64,000 nucleotides of DNA, from positions 1 to 64,000 of the forward strand of contig VCJN01002795.1 of the NCBI GenBank assembly GCA_006384855.1. The letters run 5' to 3'. Shown piece by piece: positions 11,660-22,470 of this stretch (positions within the stretch are counted from its first letter, which is position 1; the number at the start of each line of letters is the position of its first letter). Source of the DNA: Tetraselmis striata. Its lineage: Eukaryota; Chlorophyta; Chlorodendrophyceae; Chlorodendrales; Chlorodendraceae. The notes beneath the pieces are model-generated. The model saw nothing but the letters and a program-made list of their open reading frames with translations, did not search any database and was not told where the DNA came from. The translations under genes were made by a program, and so were the position numbers.

Positions 11660-12935
11660 CGATATAAGGTCCGTATCAGGTTCTTATGGAACGGTGATGA
11701 ATTCCTGCTGTTACGAGTCGCTGCTGACTTGATGTTATGCCAGAGGAGTGACGGTGTAGCAGCGTATATGTATGACGACGTGCATCGTCTCATCCGTCCC
11801 CGCCTACTCCCCAGCAGCCGCCCGGCCGGGTGGCGGTTCCAGTACCGCGACTACCGTACAGGTTTGACAGGACTACAGGACTGATACTGTTTGATATGTG
11901 CTACCGGTAGCTGCAAAATTCAAGAAATCCATACAGAACAGGACTGATAGTTTTCGCTGCCAGTACCTGTACCGATTACCTGTACCAGTACTAACTACCT
12001 ACTGGGAAATCTACAAGGCAGGTGCTGGCATGGATATACAGATTTTTTTTTGTAATTAGATCCGCAATAAGCAGTACCTGCTGGTAATTATTAGTAGTTA
12101 AGTGCCTCGCGCCCGGGGGGAAAGGGGGCAGCAGCATCATATTTTACGCAGCATCGCAGCAGCGCATGTATAGTCGCTATTACGCCGATGATGGTATCTC
12201 GCTTGCTTGGGCTCTACCCGAGGAGATACTCGCTTGGGCTCTACCCGGCGTGGTCGCTATGGTGTTGCGTGCTGCGCGCAGAATGCCAACCGCGGTAATA
12301 TTGATGTGCTGTGTGTTGGTGGATAGCGATCATATTTGCTCACATCAGCGCAAATTATCATTCACTTTGTCTGGGATTAACAAGCTTCCAGTACTACTGG
12401 GGTGAAAATAAATCATTTCGTCGACTCCGTGTGTTTGTACGAGTACCAAAGCTGGGGAACTTCTAATTCTGGGGAACTGCCCTTTTTGGAATTCATACGA
12501 GTACCAAAGCTGGTACCTGTATACCCGGTATTTATTGCATGGGCTATAGGCAGCTGCGAAATGCGATCAGGAATAAAAAAATTACATCAAGGCTTATACA
12601 AACGCGCACTACAAAACAGAACTAACAGCAATTAAAAATTCGCTGCCCTTCGATCAGGAATAAATCGCCCGAAATAGCACTAGAAAATGCCTACTATGGC
12701 GACTGATGCGAGGTGGAAGCCGAGGATGCTGCATGAGCACGATGGGCCTACACGGCAGACTTGGCCATCTGCACACCGGCTGAGGAAATGACGCCCAAGG
12801 TACCATGCACGCAAGCCGACCTATACCTGGGGGTCGCTGCTAACAGTATTCCTTACGACTGCTAGTAATATATAGCTACAAGGTACGCGCGGAGAGCATA
12901 CTACATACTGGTATTCTTACCGGCATGCATACTGT
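11660..12935. other. AT-richer spacer upstream of the LEA-like gene
   Basis: No convincing gene. The LEA-like gene reads away from this spacer, so its promoter should lie just above 11622. A repeat fragment at 12438-12514 is listed separately. Confidence 0.4.
12438..12514. repeat. Repeat fragment between 17-18-bp direct repeats
   Basis: TACGAGTACCAAAGCTGG occurs at 12438-12455 and again at about 12497-12514. The roughly 40 bp between them contain 12461-12494, whose reverse complement matches the GAATTACAAAAAGGGCAG...TTAGAA segment at about 49061-49095 with one mismatch. This looks like a short insertion of the 49-kb repeat family with its target duplication, or a solo remnant. Confidence 0.6.
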
Positions 12936-12951
12936 AGTACGGTAAAACTAG

Positions 12952-13204
12952 TACATCCCTTGTCCGCTCGGTAGAGCGGTCGTCTCGTGTACGAGAGGTA
13001 CCGGGTTCGATTCCTGGCCGATGTATTTCGGCAATATCGGCCCGGCGTGTCCCGGGTTTCCTCGGTTGATGCATTAGCCCTTCGGGGTTCGAATGAGGCA
13101 ATGGTCTATGGGCTATGCCAGACCTACGACTGCAGTTGGCGCACGAGGTCAAGTGCTGGGGCGGCTTCGGCCGATGTCCCGGGGCGAACTTTACTTTACT
13201 TTAC
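12952..13204 (+). mobile_element. tRNA-derived SINE, copy 1
   Basis: The head resembles a tRNA: a D-arm-like CCGCTCGGTAGAGCGG and a perfect B-box-type GGGTTCGATTCC near 13003-13014. A body of about 190 bp shared with two other copies follows, ending in a TTTAC repeat tail. The direct repeat GGTAAAACTAG flanks it at 12941-12951 and 13205-13215 and is the target-site duplication. Such elements are transcribed by RNA polymerase III and moved by a LINE's reverse transcriptase. It is the most complete of the three copies. Confidence 0.88.
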
Positions 13205-13477
13205 GGTAAAACTAGCAGTCGCAATCGTATTGGAGAGCTTTTACAAATCCACCGGAGGATGAAGGCCAACGACCAGACGGATAAAGAGGAACACTACTGG
13301 TATCTCCACGGAGACACCACTAGCAGAGGGCTACCAGTAGGTCCGCTGCTTGGAGCGAGACCAGCGTCGGCTCAGCAACGTGTTTCCCCCGTCTGCGATG
13401 CATACATGGTGACGCAATGTTGGCGTATGGACGAGAATAGGATCTAGAGGCTACAGCGGACTTCAACCTGACATTCG

Positions 13478-13705
13478 CTACTACACGTAGCGACGACGAG
13501 TACGCGACTTTCGCTATGGAACACAGCGAAACTGGATGAAAGGCGGCAGGCTTTGCTAGTTGTAGCTGCTTTAAGTCTCGCCTTGCTGGCTGCGCACAGA
13601 AGGGGGAAACGACGACAGGTAACGCTAGTAACCCGTACCACGGTAGCAGCACGGGCAGGTAGGAACCTAGGAGCGGTTGGGAGTGGATAAACCTCATGAA
13701 CTAGT
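13478..13705. repeat. Solo terminal-repeat relic related to the YR element at 49-53 kb
   Basis: It aligns in order with the 188-bp repeat at 49446-49633: GGAAC.CAGCGAAA..CTGGA, GGCAGGCT, a GCTGCTTTA-like block, CCCGTACCAC, GAGCGGTTGG/AAGCGGTTAGG, ATAAAC and GAACTAG. The match is divergent and gapped, so this is an old solo repeat or a sister family rather than a recent copy. Confidence 0.5.
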
Positions 13706-13709
13706 CGCT

Positions 13710-14450
13710 GGTTAAAACAATACGGCTGGTGTTGCAGACGTTAATTGCTGCTGGTCCTGTGCATGTCGAGGACGAATGGCAGGCTGCACATCGCAACTGC
13801 GCATCAAGTATCGAGAAATGCAATTTCGTCTCACATCCGCGCAGTGTAGCATACGAGAGACAGAAAACAGAAACTTTACACGCAGCCGTGCGTAGCTCAA
13901 GGGAAACATGGAACCCCAGTGAGGTATGTACAGCTGAGACGCATGTTACAAACCTCAGAAAAGGGGAAAAGGTACATTAGAAAAAGGAAAAGGGGGCGTT
14001 GAAGAATGCCATAAAGTTCATCCACTAGCATTGGTATATTGATGCCAGCATGTCATGATAGAGCGAACCTCCACGCTGCTGCTGGGTGAACATGCTGTCC
14101 CACTCACTGTCGAAGATCAAGGTTCCCACTATATCGACAGCATTGAATCGCATTCGGCAGCTTGTGAATAATACCGGGTGATGCGCTCCACTTGATACCG
14201 CTTGCCAAAGCTTGGAGCCACTGTCGTTAATCGGTGACAGTACTGCACGGGATGATCCGATGAATCCGTAGGGCTGGCCTTGCATACGGCTCGCCCTGAT
14301 GGCCTGGAGGGTGTATGTGGGATTGGAAGTTGAAGAACTCTACATTCCTCAGGCGATCGGCCGGGGCGTGGTGGCACAGCCAACGAGCCATGTGCTCCAG
14401 CCGGCTACATGCGCATGGCCAGCAGTATCACAAATCAGCAGGAGGGATGC
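13710..14450. other. 3' flank of the HTTM gene
   Basis: No gene recognised. The right part directly follows the TGA of the minus-strand HTTM gene and probably includes its 3' untranslated region. Confidence 0.4.
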
Positions 14451-14451
14451 A

Positions 14452-17400
14452 TCATATTAGCTGTCCATAAGAGTGTGATTGCATTAGCCCCTCCCCCTGG
14501 GAGTGGATGTGGAGACAATGCCCTCGGGCCATCCCTGCCCTCCCTGGAAATCCCAGTTCCGCAATGCACATGACGGAGCAGCCGGATGGAGAGTGCCTTC
14601 CAATGCGTGTGAACAGGAAGTGGGACGCTGCTGCCCACCTGTCGAGCCTTGCTTGCCTTGGGAGCTGATCCAAGTATCTCTCCCATCTGCGCGCCCATGT
14701 CGGTCCATCATTGCGTAAGATATCCAGCACTTGATGTGGGGACCAGAAAGGAACACATCCTTAAGAAGTACAACAGGAGTCTGCAATGACACCGACAGCT
14801 CATTGGTCAAGTGTGTGTAGCCGTAGAAATCCACCACCTAAAAAAGAGAGAGACATGTGTCCGTGGTGTGGGCATCCGCCACCTGGAAGTGGCGCCAGGG
14901 GAGGCAAAGGAGCGTACCTATGGTTCCTGTACAGGCTGGCCACGTTTCCAGGGCGCCGCATGAACCCAGGCGCATCCTCGTTGGCGCTGAGAGCTCGCCA
15001 CCCAGCCGCCCCCTCCCGCAGCCACGCCAGCAGGTCGACGCGCATGGGGCCGTCCACTGTGTCCGCCTCCCCTATGATGACCCACCAATGACCCTCCATG
15101 GACACAGAGGCGAACATGTTCCAGCCCTGCCGCGGCATGAATAGAGTCAAGGAGGTATCCCCTAGAAACCCGGTGACTCTGCGTTAAGGCATGTCCTCTT
15201 GCAACTACTGAACTAGCCACTGGCGGCAACGGGGGTGGCACCTGATTGAACCTCAGGGCCTCCCCAATGTTCCCGCCATCAGGTTTCGACACGATTCCCA
15301 TGTCGCCTGCCGGGGGGGCAGCCCAAGTCAGGCCCAATGCCGATGTTGCAAGAGGCGGCGGGAAGCGAGGTGTTGCAGCAGGGGGGGGCGGAGGGGGTAC
15401 CGAGGGAGTGATACACGAGGTAGAACAGGAGGAAGGCCGCCAACCCCTGTCGCCCACATACCAGCAGAGGCAATAAGGATGCAGACCCAGCTCACTTCCC
15501 TGCCAGCCCGCCCCCTTTCTCCTCTACCCCCGGGGTTTTCCCTGGCACAGCGGGGCCAAATCTCTCACCTTGCGGGCTAGCTCCGCCATGCCTGGTGGCG
15601 CAGCAGCCGTTGTGTGTGGCAGTGGTCTCGCACCGCCTCCATGTCGGACGCCAGTGCGCGCAAGTGAACTACCCAGCTGCAGTGCGGCCCACAACATCCA
15701 AGCAGAACACAGTCCAGCGATCAATGGCTAGGGCGGATGCCAGTGTATGACCCTTCTATCTGGGGCGCCAACCCCAAGGGTCAGACAAGTCTATGCAAGG
15801 TGCCAAGCGCAACTACTGCGGCCCACGCATGTCTCGTCTCCTCAGGCAGAGCTTGAAGCCAGTGCACACGCCGTCACTGCAATGCGCGCCTCTGCACTCA
15901 CCCTCTCCGCCAAGGCCGCCAGCCAGGCCGGGCAAGCGTGCGCAGCCGCGTCCATGGCTGACGGCGGCAGGAACGCCAGCATGCAGAGGACAGAGATCGC
16001 CTGAAAGTTCACCAGCCACATGGTGGCGGCGATGCCCGCTTGCAGGCCGACCTGGAGGGTGAGGACCAGGTCAGAGAGGGGGCAAGGATTGCCTGCAGAC
16101 GCTCAGAAAACAAATCGAAGGAGGGGGGGGTCACGGGTTCGCACCAGCGCAATGATCGGGATCAGCCTGAGCGAGGCGGTGTATGGCGTGGCCAACAGCA
16201 TGGCCGGGGCCAGGAATTCCGTCATCTGGTGACAGGAATGACATCAGCCGCACCAAAGGGCACAGCATCCAGTTAGTGGTGGCGTGCGTTGAGCCTTTTG
16301 ACAGCTCTGCCGGGGCCGAGGGATGGGGGCAGGTGGCCGGGTGGTGTTGCCCACCTGGCCTGCGCCTGTGAGGACTCTACATAGTCCTGGCATGCTCGCT
16401 GCCACCCAATTGCCTGCGGGATGGGCACAGTCGTGTGATTCAAGCGTTGATGGCACGGCCGCGGCGCTCTTGAGCTAGAATCCTCACCGGAGTAGAAGGG
16501 TGGTGGATTGGGATGAAAACGAGGAGGGGAGAGGGGGGAAGGGGTCCAGGAAGGGGGCACAAAGGGGCGCACCAAGGGGCGATGCCGCAAAGGTGCCGGC
16601 AAGCATGTAATACACCGCGGATAGCTCGGGCGGCCACCACTGCGCTCCCGTCCGCCGCGCCGCCGTCACCCAGTACAGCGCCACCACCTGCCACCGCCAA
16701 CACCAGCACGCCGCCCTCGCAAGATGGCAGCCATGGGTTCAAGGGGGCTTCCATGGGGTGCTGTGCGCTGCTGCCCGGAGAGTCAGCCGAGGCGCCGCGA
16801 ACAAAAGGCGATGCACCCACCTGCAGTGTCAGCCCGATGGACGCAGCGCTGAAGTGGGCCCCACCCTCCGCTCCCCCCATGTTGCCAATAGCGTGGCGCT
16901 CCCTGTGAGGGCCGTCCTCCTCCTTGTACTTCCTGCTGGTGAGCCGCGGCACGCGCCATGCGTCCACAGAGCACCGCGCCTCCACAGGCAGCAGGCAGCT
17001 CCAGAGAAGAAGGTGCCGCAGCAGCTTGTCGCCCCCATCATGGATATGCTGGGAGCGCCCTGTCGAGGAGAGGGGGGGGAGGGGGGGGGGGGGGGGGGGG
17101 GGGACCAAGCTGAGCTTGCAGCCGCAGCTCACGTTGACAGCCCATTCCGCTCGGAGCAGCCACAAAAATAATATAAACAATGATATCGACTCATATAGTA
17201 CTCTTTACTACGAGGGAAGGCTTAAGGACCAGATGACTACGGAAGGGTCTCAGTCTCGTGGCGCGCTTACCCACCTAGCGACTACCGGCACCTGGGCGAA
17301 CACTGGGCAAGGGGGGCAGGGGGGCAGTACCCTGGTACCCGGCGACTAGTGCGTACAGCAGCCAGCTGACAACCTGCGTCCGCCACCCCAGTATGAAGGC

Positions 17401-17682
17401 GGCGGCCATCACGGCAGAGGCCGCAAACCAGGCGGCCTGCAGCTGCCACGGGCCCCGGTAGAAGAGAAGCCGGTGCAGGACGAAGCCGTGCGGCGTGTCA
17501 TCGGCCGCCAACAAGCTGGGCGGCCCGCCGCCCTCGCCGCCGGTGTACCAGGCCAGGGTGTCGGAGGTGCGGCAGCAGATGTCGAAGAGGACGAAGCCCC
17601 CCAGCGCAACGCGGAAGGCGGCCAGCGCGCGCAAGTCCAGCGAGAAGCGGGAGCGCAGAGCTGCCACGCAGACTGTCGTCAT
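14452..17682 (-). CDS. HTTM-domain multi-pass membrane protein, 11 exons, 569 aa
   Basis: HTTM domains are multi-pass membrane modules related to vitamin-K-dependent gamma-carboxylase; the function in algae is unknown. Exons: 17682-17331, 17059-16821, 16687-16573, 16413-16355, 16225-16145, 16051-15902, 15727-15569, 15446-15401, 15306-15242, 15126-14918, 14686-14452. All introns are GT-AG and phases agree throughout, giving 570 codons with TGA at 14452. Motifs in order: SLDLRALAAFRVALGG and a following helix in exon 1; HDGGDKLLRHLLLW then RCSVDA in exon 2; RRTGAQWW and AVYYML in exon 3; LAPAMLLATPY in exon 5; a hydrophobic segment in exon 8 (LLFYLVYHSL); GWNMFAS in exon 10; and the typical C-terminal NHRWERYL across the exon 10/11 junction. 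The start was set at the Met just before the first conserved block; a longer frame continues upstream to 17841. A G23 run at 17081-17103 lies in intron 1, 21 bp before exon 2. Confidence 0.88.
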
Positions 17683-17987
17683 GCTGGCGACGTCGGCCTG
17701 CCGGCCAGCCCGGCACGAAAACTGCGTAAGGGTTGCGGAGGGCACTCGACGGGGGTCAGCCGTCCTGCGCCTCCCCGTCTTATCCGCAAGCTGTGTGGCT
17801 GTGTTCCAGCCAGGCGGCGCTCGTGATTGTCGTTCAACCACCAGTATTGCTGCTTATCACAGCCATTCCGCCTGATGTGTAGACACGCTGCGTGCTGCTG
17901 CCCGTCGTCCGCCGTGCCGCGATCGTTTCGTCATCGTCATCATCGTCGTCATAGTCCTGATCATCACCGAGCCGCCGACGCTGATCG

Positions 17988-17990
<3 letters not shown>

Positions 17991-18019
<29 letters not shown>
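17991..18019. repeat. C29 homopolymer
   Basis: An uninterrupted cytosine tract between the HTTM gene and the TA element. It is one of more than 20 long G/C homopolymers in the window. Confidence 0.95.
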
Positions 18020-18020
<1 letters not shown>

Positions 18021-18073
18021 CAACACTACACTCGGCCCGCTTAGCATGATCGACGAAGCATATTTATGATATA

Positions 18074-19427
18074 CACCCCTCCACATAAGTTTGGGTTTTG
18101 CAGTTTTGTTCGACATGTGCATGTCATGTAGAAAATACGGCGTGGGCAATTGCATGCAAGTGACTAAGGGCGAGGTCGACTTGGGAAAAAATGGGGGCGC
18201 GCTCTAGGCCTAACCGTGCGACAGGGCATGCGTCGTTCTGCGCCCCTCGAGAAATGGCAAATCAATGCGTGTAAAACTTGCACTGGAAAATAACAAGTTG
18301 CGCCATCCCTTCGTACGCATACATCCAACGCGCAAATCCACGCCGTACTGGCATGCTGCCATCTTTAGTGTAAGGTTCACCTACAACATGTGTGGGGCAC
18401 CAAGATTAGGTCACTAAGGGTATTGCACAAGCCCTAAATTACAGTTTCACCACTACATGGCGTGATGTTCGGCCAAAAATGGTGCTGTTATTGTTGCCTA
18501 CTCACGCATGAAAGGCTTATTGAGCCCTCCTTGGCTTAGGCGAGAGCGCATCAATGGGGGTCACGTGCACGCATGGCAATTGCACGTATGCCGAATCACA
18601 AGTAGAATGCCACATAGCAGCGCGCTATTAAATGCTTGAATATCAGCAAAAATAATATGTTGAAAACAGCACAATGTTGTTGGCCATCGAGGACATGGCT
18701 AGAGAGGGAGCATGTGGCAAGTTTGCGCCGCCCGTGTGCATCTACATTCATAACACTGTCACACAAATGCGTATGGATTAAGGGGACACACATAGCGCAA
18801 AGCTACGCCCCCATGTTGAGGTTGAGTGTTGCGAAAGGATGCCGTGATTGATGTATTTTATGGTCATCGCTAGAAAGTGGTCAAAACGTGCAAATTAGGT
18901 GCTCAAAAAATCGAAAATCACCTCTCGCGTTTGACGCAAGGATTTTTTTGCGCATTTTTTTAGAATTTTTGGAGCACTCCCTGAGCCGCTATAAGCGTTT
19001 GAAGTCAAGGGGGTGTCGCTTGCAGTGGGCAGAACTGCACTGATCCTAGCATCGTCACACGCACGTGTGCCCACTCTGCCTTACGTGACTATGCCCACCC
19101 AAACCCACCCAACCCGCGAGCTACTATGTTTCCTCACACATCTACGGGCATTGCACCATACAATGCTCTATGCATGTGGGCCATCATATATGTGCCAATA
19201 ACATGTATTGTTGTGCATGACTGCGTCATGCCCTTTGAGCCCCGCGCCAGATCGCAATACCCTATTCTTAGGGTAATAGGTTATAATTTAGACCCTATCA
19301 AGCAAAAGGTTTTATAACAACCTAAAACATTCCCGGGTTCCAGCCCTAAAGCCCTACGTTTAGATACCCTAGTATTTTTCATTTCATATTCAGCCAAAAA
19401 AGGACCCCAAACTTATGTGGAGGGGTG
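18074..19427. mobile_element. TA-flanked DNA transposon, non-autonomous, copy 1
   Basis: The ends are exact inverted repeats beginning CACCCCTCCACATAAG and extending to about 20 bp. The element is flanked by TA at 18072-18073 and 19428-19429. The 1354-bp interior has only small frames and no transposase signature, so it must be mobilised in trans. A nearly identical copy in inverted orientation lies at 52208-53559. A TA duplication is typical of Tc1/mariner and some other superfamilies; I cannot assign one from the ends alone. Confidence 0.92.
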
Positions 19428-19429
19428 TA

Positions 19430-21180
19430 TATGCAGGTGCTGCCGCGCTGTTGCGAGCTGGCGCGCGAATCGCGCGCGCGGGCGGCTGGTGCTGACAGAC
19501 TTATACACCGTTCCACAAAATTCCCAGAGCCATTTTTTCGCCGAGTAATAATATGCTGAATTTACAAATTCTCGGCCCGGTGTGCTGCCGGCAACCAAAG
19601 GGCGAACGGCCAGCGGTGCATGGGGTGTTTCTCCCGCGTCCACCTCCGAACCCCCGAGGCGCCCGTGGACACCGTTGGCGCATGCAGCGACTCAAGTTGG
19701 TCTCGGGCCCTCGGCAGCGAGACGGCGAGACGGCCTATAGCCGGTTGGCTCCCGCCGATGGAGCGCAACGCTAGAGCAGGCTGCGAGATGGGCATAGGAA
19801 CGGCGGAAAAACGCATATACGGGCAGTCGTGCACACCGGTGCGCAAGTGGCTCGTGAGTCGTGCGTCATGGTTGGTGTCCTTGTGTTAATGAGTGTAATC
19901 ACCCCCTACATGAACCACTAAGCGTGCGAGCATTATTACTAGTGCCAGATGGAACCAGATGGAGCCAGTTTTTAGTACCGTTGTAGTGCAACATATTGCT
20001 ACGTTTACCAACAAAGGCTCGGTCCTACGTGCTTTAATTTGCGGACCCTAGGTATATTGGTGAGTTGCTTTGGTTACGGGCAGTAGTGAGTCCCTTCCCT
20101 GACGATGCTCCGTAAAGGCAGCTTGTCCAGAGAAAGAGCTTGATTCGGTTATTGTAACCAACAATTTCAATTCCAACTGCAATAGGGCGGCCGCACGTGT
20201 GGCCCATGGGTATAATGTGTATAGGCATGGGACATGGGTGGCCCGAGCTCTGATTTTGTACTCGGCCTTGCGTCGGCCTCTCCGAGATCCGCCTACCGGT
20301 GGAGAGGGCGGGGGTGTACGACTCGGATGGGGGCCGCCTACTCGCGAGGGTTGTTCAAAATAAAATCTTCTTCTCATACCTCGGTACGACCTTCCAAATA
20401 CGGGGGGCGTTACAATACTCGGCAGCACAGCCTTGCATGGTATGGTGGCGGCTTCAATGAATCCAACCGTACCGTGCACGGGGCCCCAAAAAGCCGCCCT
20501 CGGGCGGTGACCTCCGCCATGCGCGTGGGCAGGTGGATGCCGTACGTTGGGCGATCCGGCACATCGGAGTCGGAGTTGAGCATACGGCCAACGGTGCATG
20601 GGGTGTTTTCCTCGCCTTCACCTCCGAAATCCGAGGACGTCCGTGCTGGTCGGACACCGCTGGCAGCAACTCGAGGCGGGGGCTGATCTCATCAACGCAA
20701 CGGTCGAGCGACATCTCCGCTTGGCCGTGGCCGGTGGAGCTTAGCGCTGGAGCATGCTGTGACTTCCGGGGGAGAATAAACGGCGAGAACATGCGCATGT
20801 ATACGGCGCGGCCACGGGATCAAACGTTCCTACGGCCGGGCTAGCTAGTACAGATTGGCGCCCATATGTACGAGCGTAAACCCCCGTAACTATGACTCAT
20901 GTGTAGTGTACCGTACCGCCGATGCAAAATTAGTACTTGTAATGCAACAAAGCCACGTAGCCTACAGAGGCCCGCCGTACGCGCTTTCATTGAGCGGACC
21001 TTATGCGGGTTGGTCGGGGGCGGGCCCTTCCATGATGTTGGGTAAATAAGACAGCATGTCAAGACGAAAATTTGATTCAGTTGTAACAAATTTTAAATTG
21101 CTTACCGTTAGTATTGTGTGGGGGGTATACAAGTATGTCCTTTTACCGGAAATTATTAAAATGCTGTTTTAATAGAAAGT
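19430..21180. other. Intergenic with small dispersed repeats
   Basis: Two stretches, about 19600-19700 and 20585-20690, share GGTGCATGGGGTGTTT and CACCTCCGAA and are diverged copies. The segment 20268-20375 (GGCCTTGCGTCGGCC...) is repeated at about 60533-60637 next to the LINE 3' end. The frames over these repeats (for example 20234-20686) are not supported as genes. Confidence 0.6.
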
Positions 21181-21254
21181 GGTGCCATTTAATAGATAAC
21201 ATCTGTTGCATCTGATGGCGTTCGCTGCGCCCCAACCTTGCGTGTCATGTCGGT

Positions 21255-21590
21255 TTGCTCCCGGCGCGCCGCCAGCCCGCCCGCGTGCCTATTGTTGAGC
21301 GTATTAGCATGATGAACTCGGTTCGCGACCGAGTGATCGCTTGGCAAGTAGTGAGGGTCGCGCTGCCCTGGCTCAAGCAGAATGTGGTTAAGCACTTGTC
21401 TCGCTATGTGAATATGTGTTTGCTTGACTATGATCATGATTTGTTGAACATTATTGAGGATAATGTGTTGCTTGCGGCCATTGAGGCTTACGATAGGAAG
21501 GGCCGGCAAGCAGCGCCCGACCGCCCCGTGACGCCCTCTCACGGTCTCACTACCCCTAGCGGACGGGGCTGTCATCTCTATAGTGAATAG
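21255..21590 (+). CDS. Unrecognised 111-codon frame
   Basis: The translation has balanced protein-like composition in the middle (RVALPWLKQNVVKHLSRY, LLDYDHDLLNIIEDNVLLAA), unlike the low-complexity frames nearby. No domain, splice context or neighbour supports a function. It may be a fragment of a mobile element or a small exon. A G-rich tract follows at 21713-21730. Confidence 0.25.
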   Translation: MLPARRQPARVPIVERISMMNSVRDRVIAWQVVRVALPWLKQNVVKHLSRYVNMCLLDYDHDLLNIIEDNVLLAAIEAYDRKGRQAAPDRPVTPSHGLTTPSGRGCHLYSE

Positions 21591-21639
21591 TCGATGATGC
21601 CTCAATCGGCAAGTTATTGCCACAATAACGCACAACCGT

Positions 21640-22470
21640 CATGTGATATATGTTACCCTGCCCTTATCCGTCAGGCGACAGGGGTGATTGTTAGTGTGTG
21701 TGTGTTGGGGGCGGGGGGGGGGGGGGGGGGTAATATAATTTACCGGAAATAACATACAGTGAAGGTACTTCTTATGTCAAAAAAATTATGGAAATGCAGG
21801 TACCCTGGTACAGCAATAACCGGCCATATAATGTACGTGCCTTTTGTACATGCAGCGGTATTAGCATCAGGTACCTGGGTCCCGGGGGCGGGCGGCAGTT
21901 ACACAAGGTAGTTGACGCCCATTCCGCGCGCAACCGCGCGCATGTTGTTTGTCCCGCGCCACCACCATGGCGTCGCGCTGGTCGCTAGTCGACGGCGGAG
22001 CAGCATCGCGCAGCTCCGCAGCGCTAGCTGCTCGCCGTGGCGACTTATCTTCCCTGGTAGTCGTAGTCCAGCAAGCACGTTCGTGGGGGCTTGCACCCCG
22101 CTGTGGGTGGTTCTGCCACTGAGTGTGGCAGCGGCATCGCTCCTTGTCATTGCTCGCCCCCTCTTGGCGGAAGGGGTGTCGCTCTCAGTGAGCGGCCACG
22201 GCGCACTGCAGAGCCGTGGAAGTCCCCCCCCCCCCCCCCCCCCCCCCCCACCACCACCACCTGAGGTCTTTCGACATCGCGCTATCCGTGGCGACCAGTG
22301 GGGAGTGACACAGGGCAGGGGCGTGTCCGCCGCCCGGCGAGGCCCGGGCGGTGAGGGCAGATGTCATTCGCCGCCGGGCTGCCGGTACACCACCGGGCGG
22401 GCAGCGGCGGCAAGCTGGGCGGCGGGGGCGGGCGGCCCGCGGGGGGCGTCGTGCGGGGCTGCCCCGGCAG
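21640..22470. other. Possible 5' region of the 22.5-24.8 kb gene
   Basis: A plus frame from 21912 contains a hydrophobic run (WVVLPLSVAAASLLVIA) and ends at a C26 tract (22224-22249). It may hold the first exon or exons of the downstream gene, but I could not join it in phase. Confidence 0.3.

Noticed and set aside
12952-13030. A functional tRNA gene
   Set aside because: The B-box is good, but the anticodon stem and acceptor do not pair properly. The same head with a shared 3' body recurs at 38.6 kb with a target duplication, so it is a SINE head.
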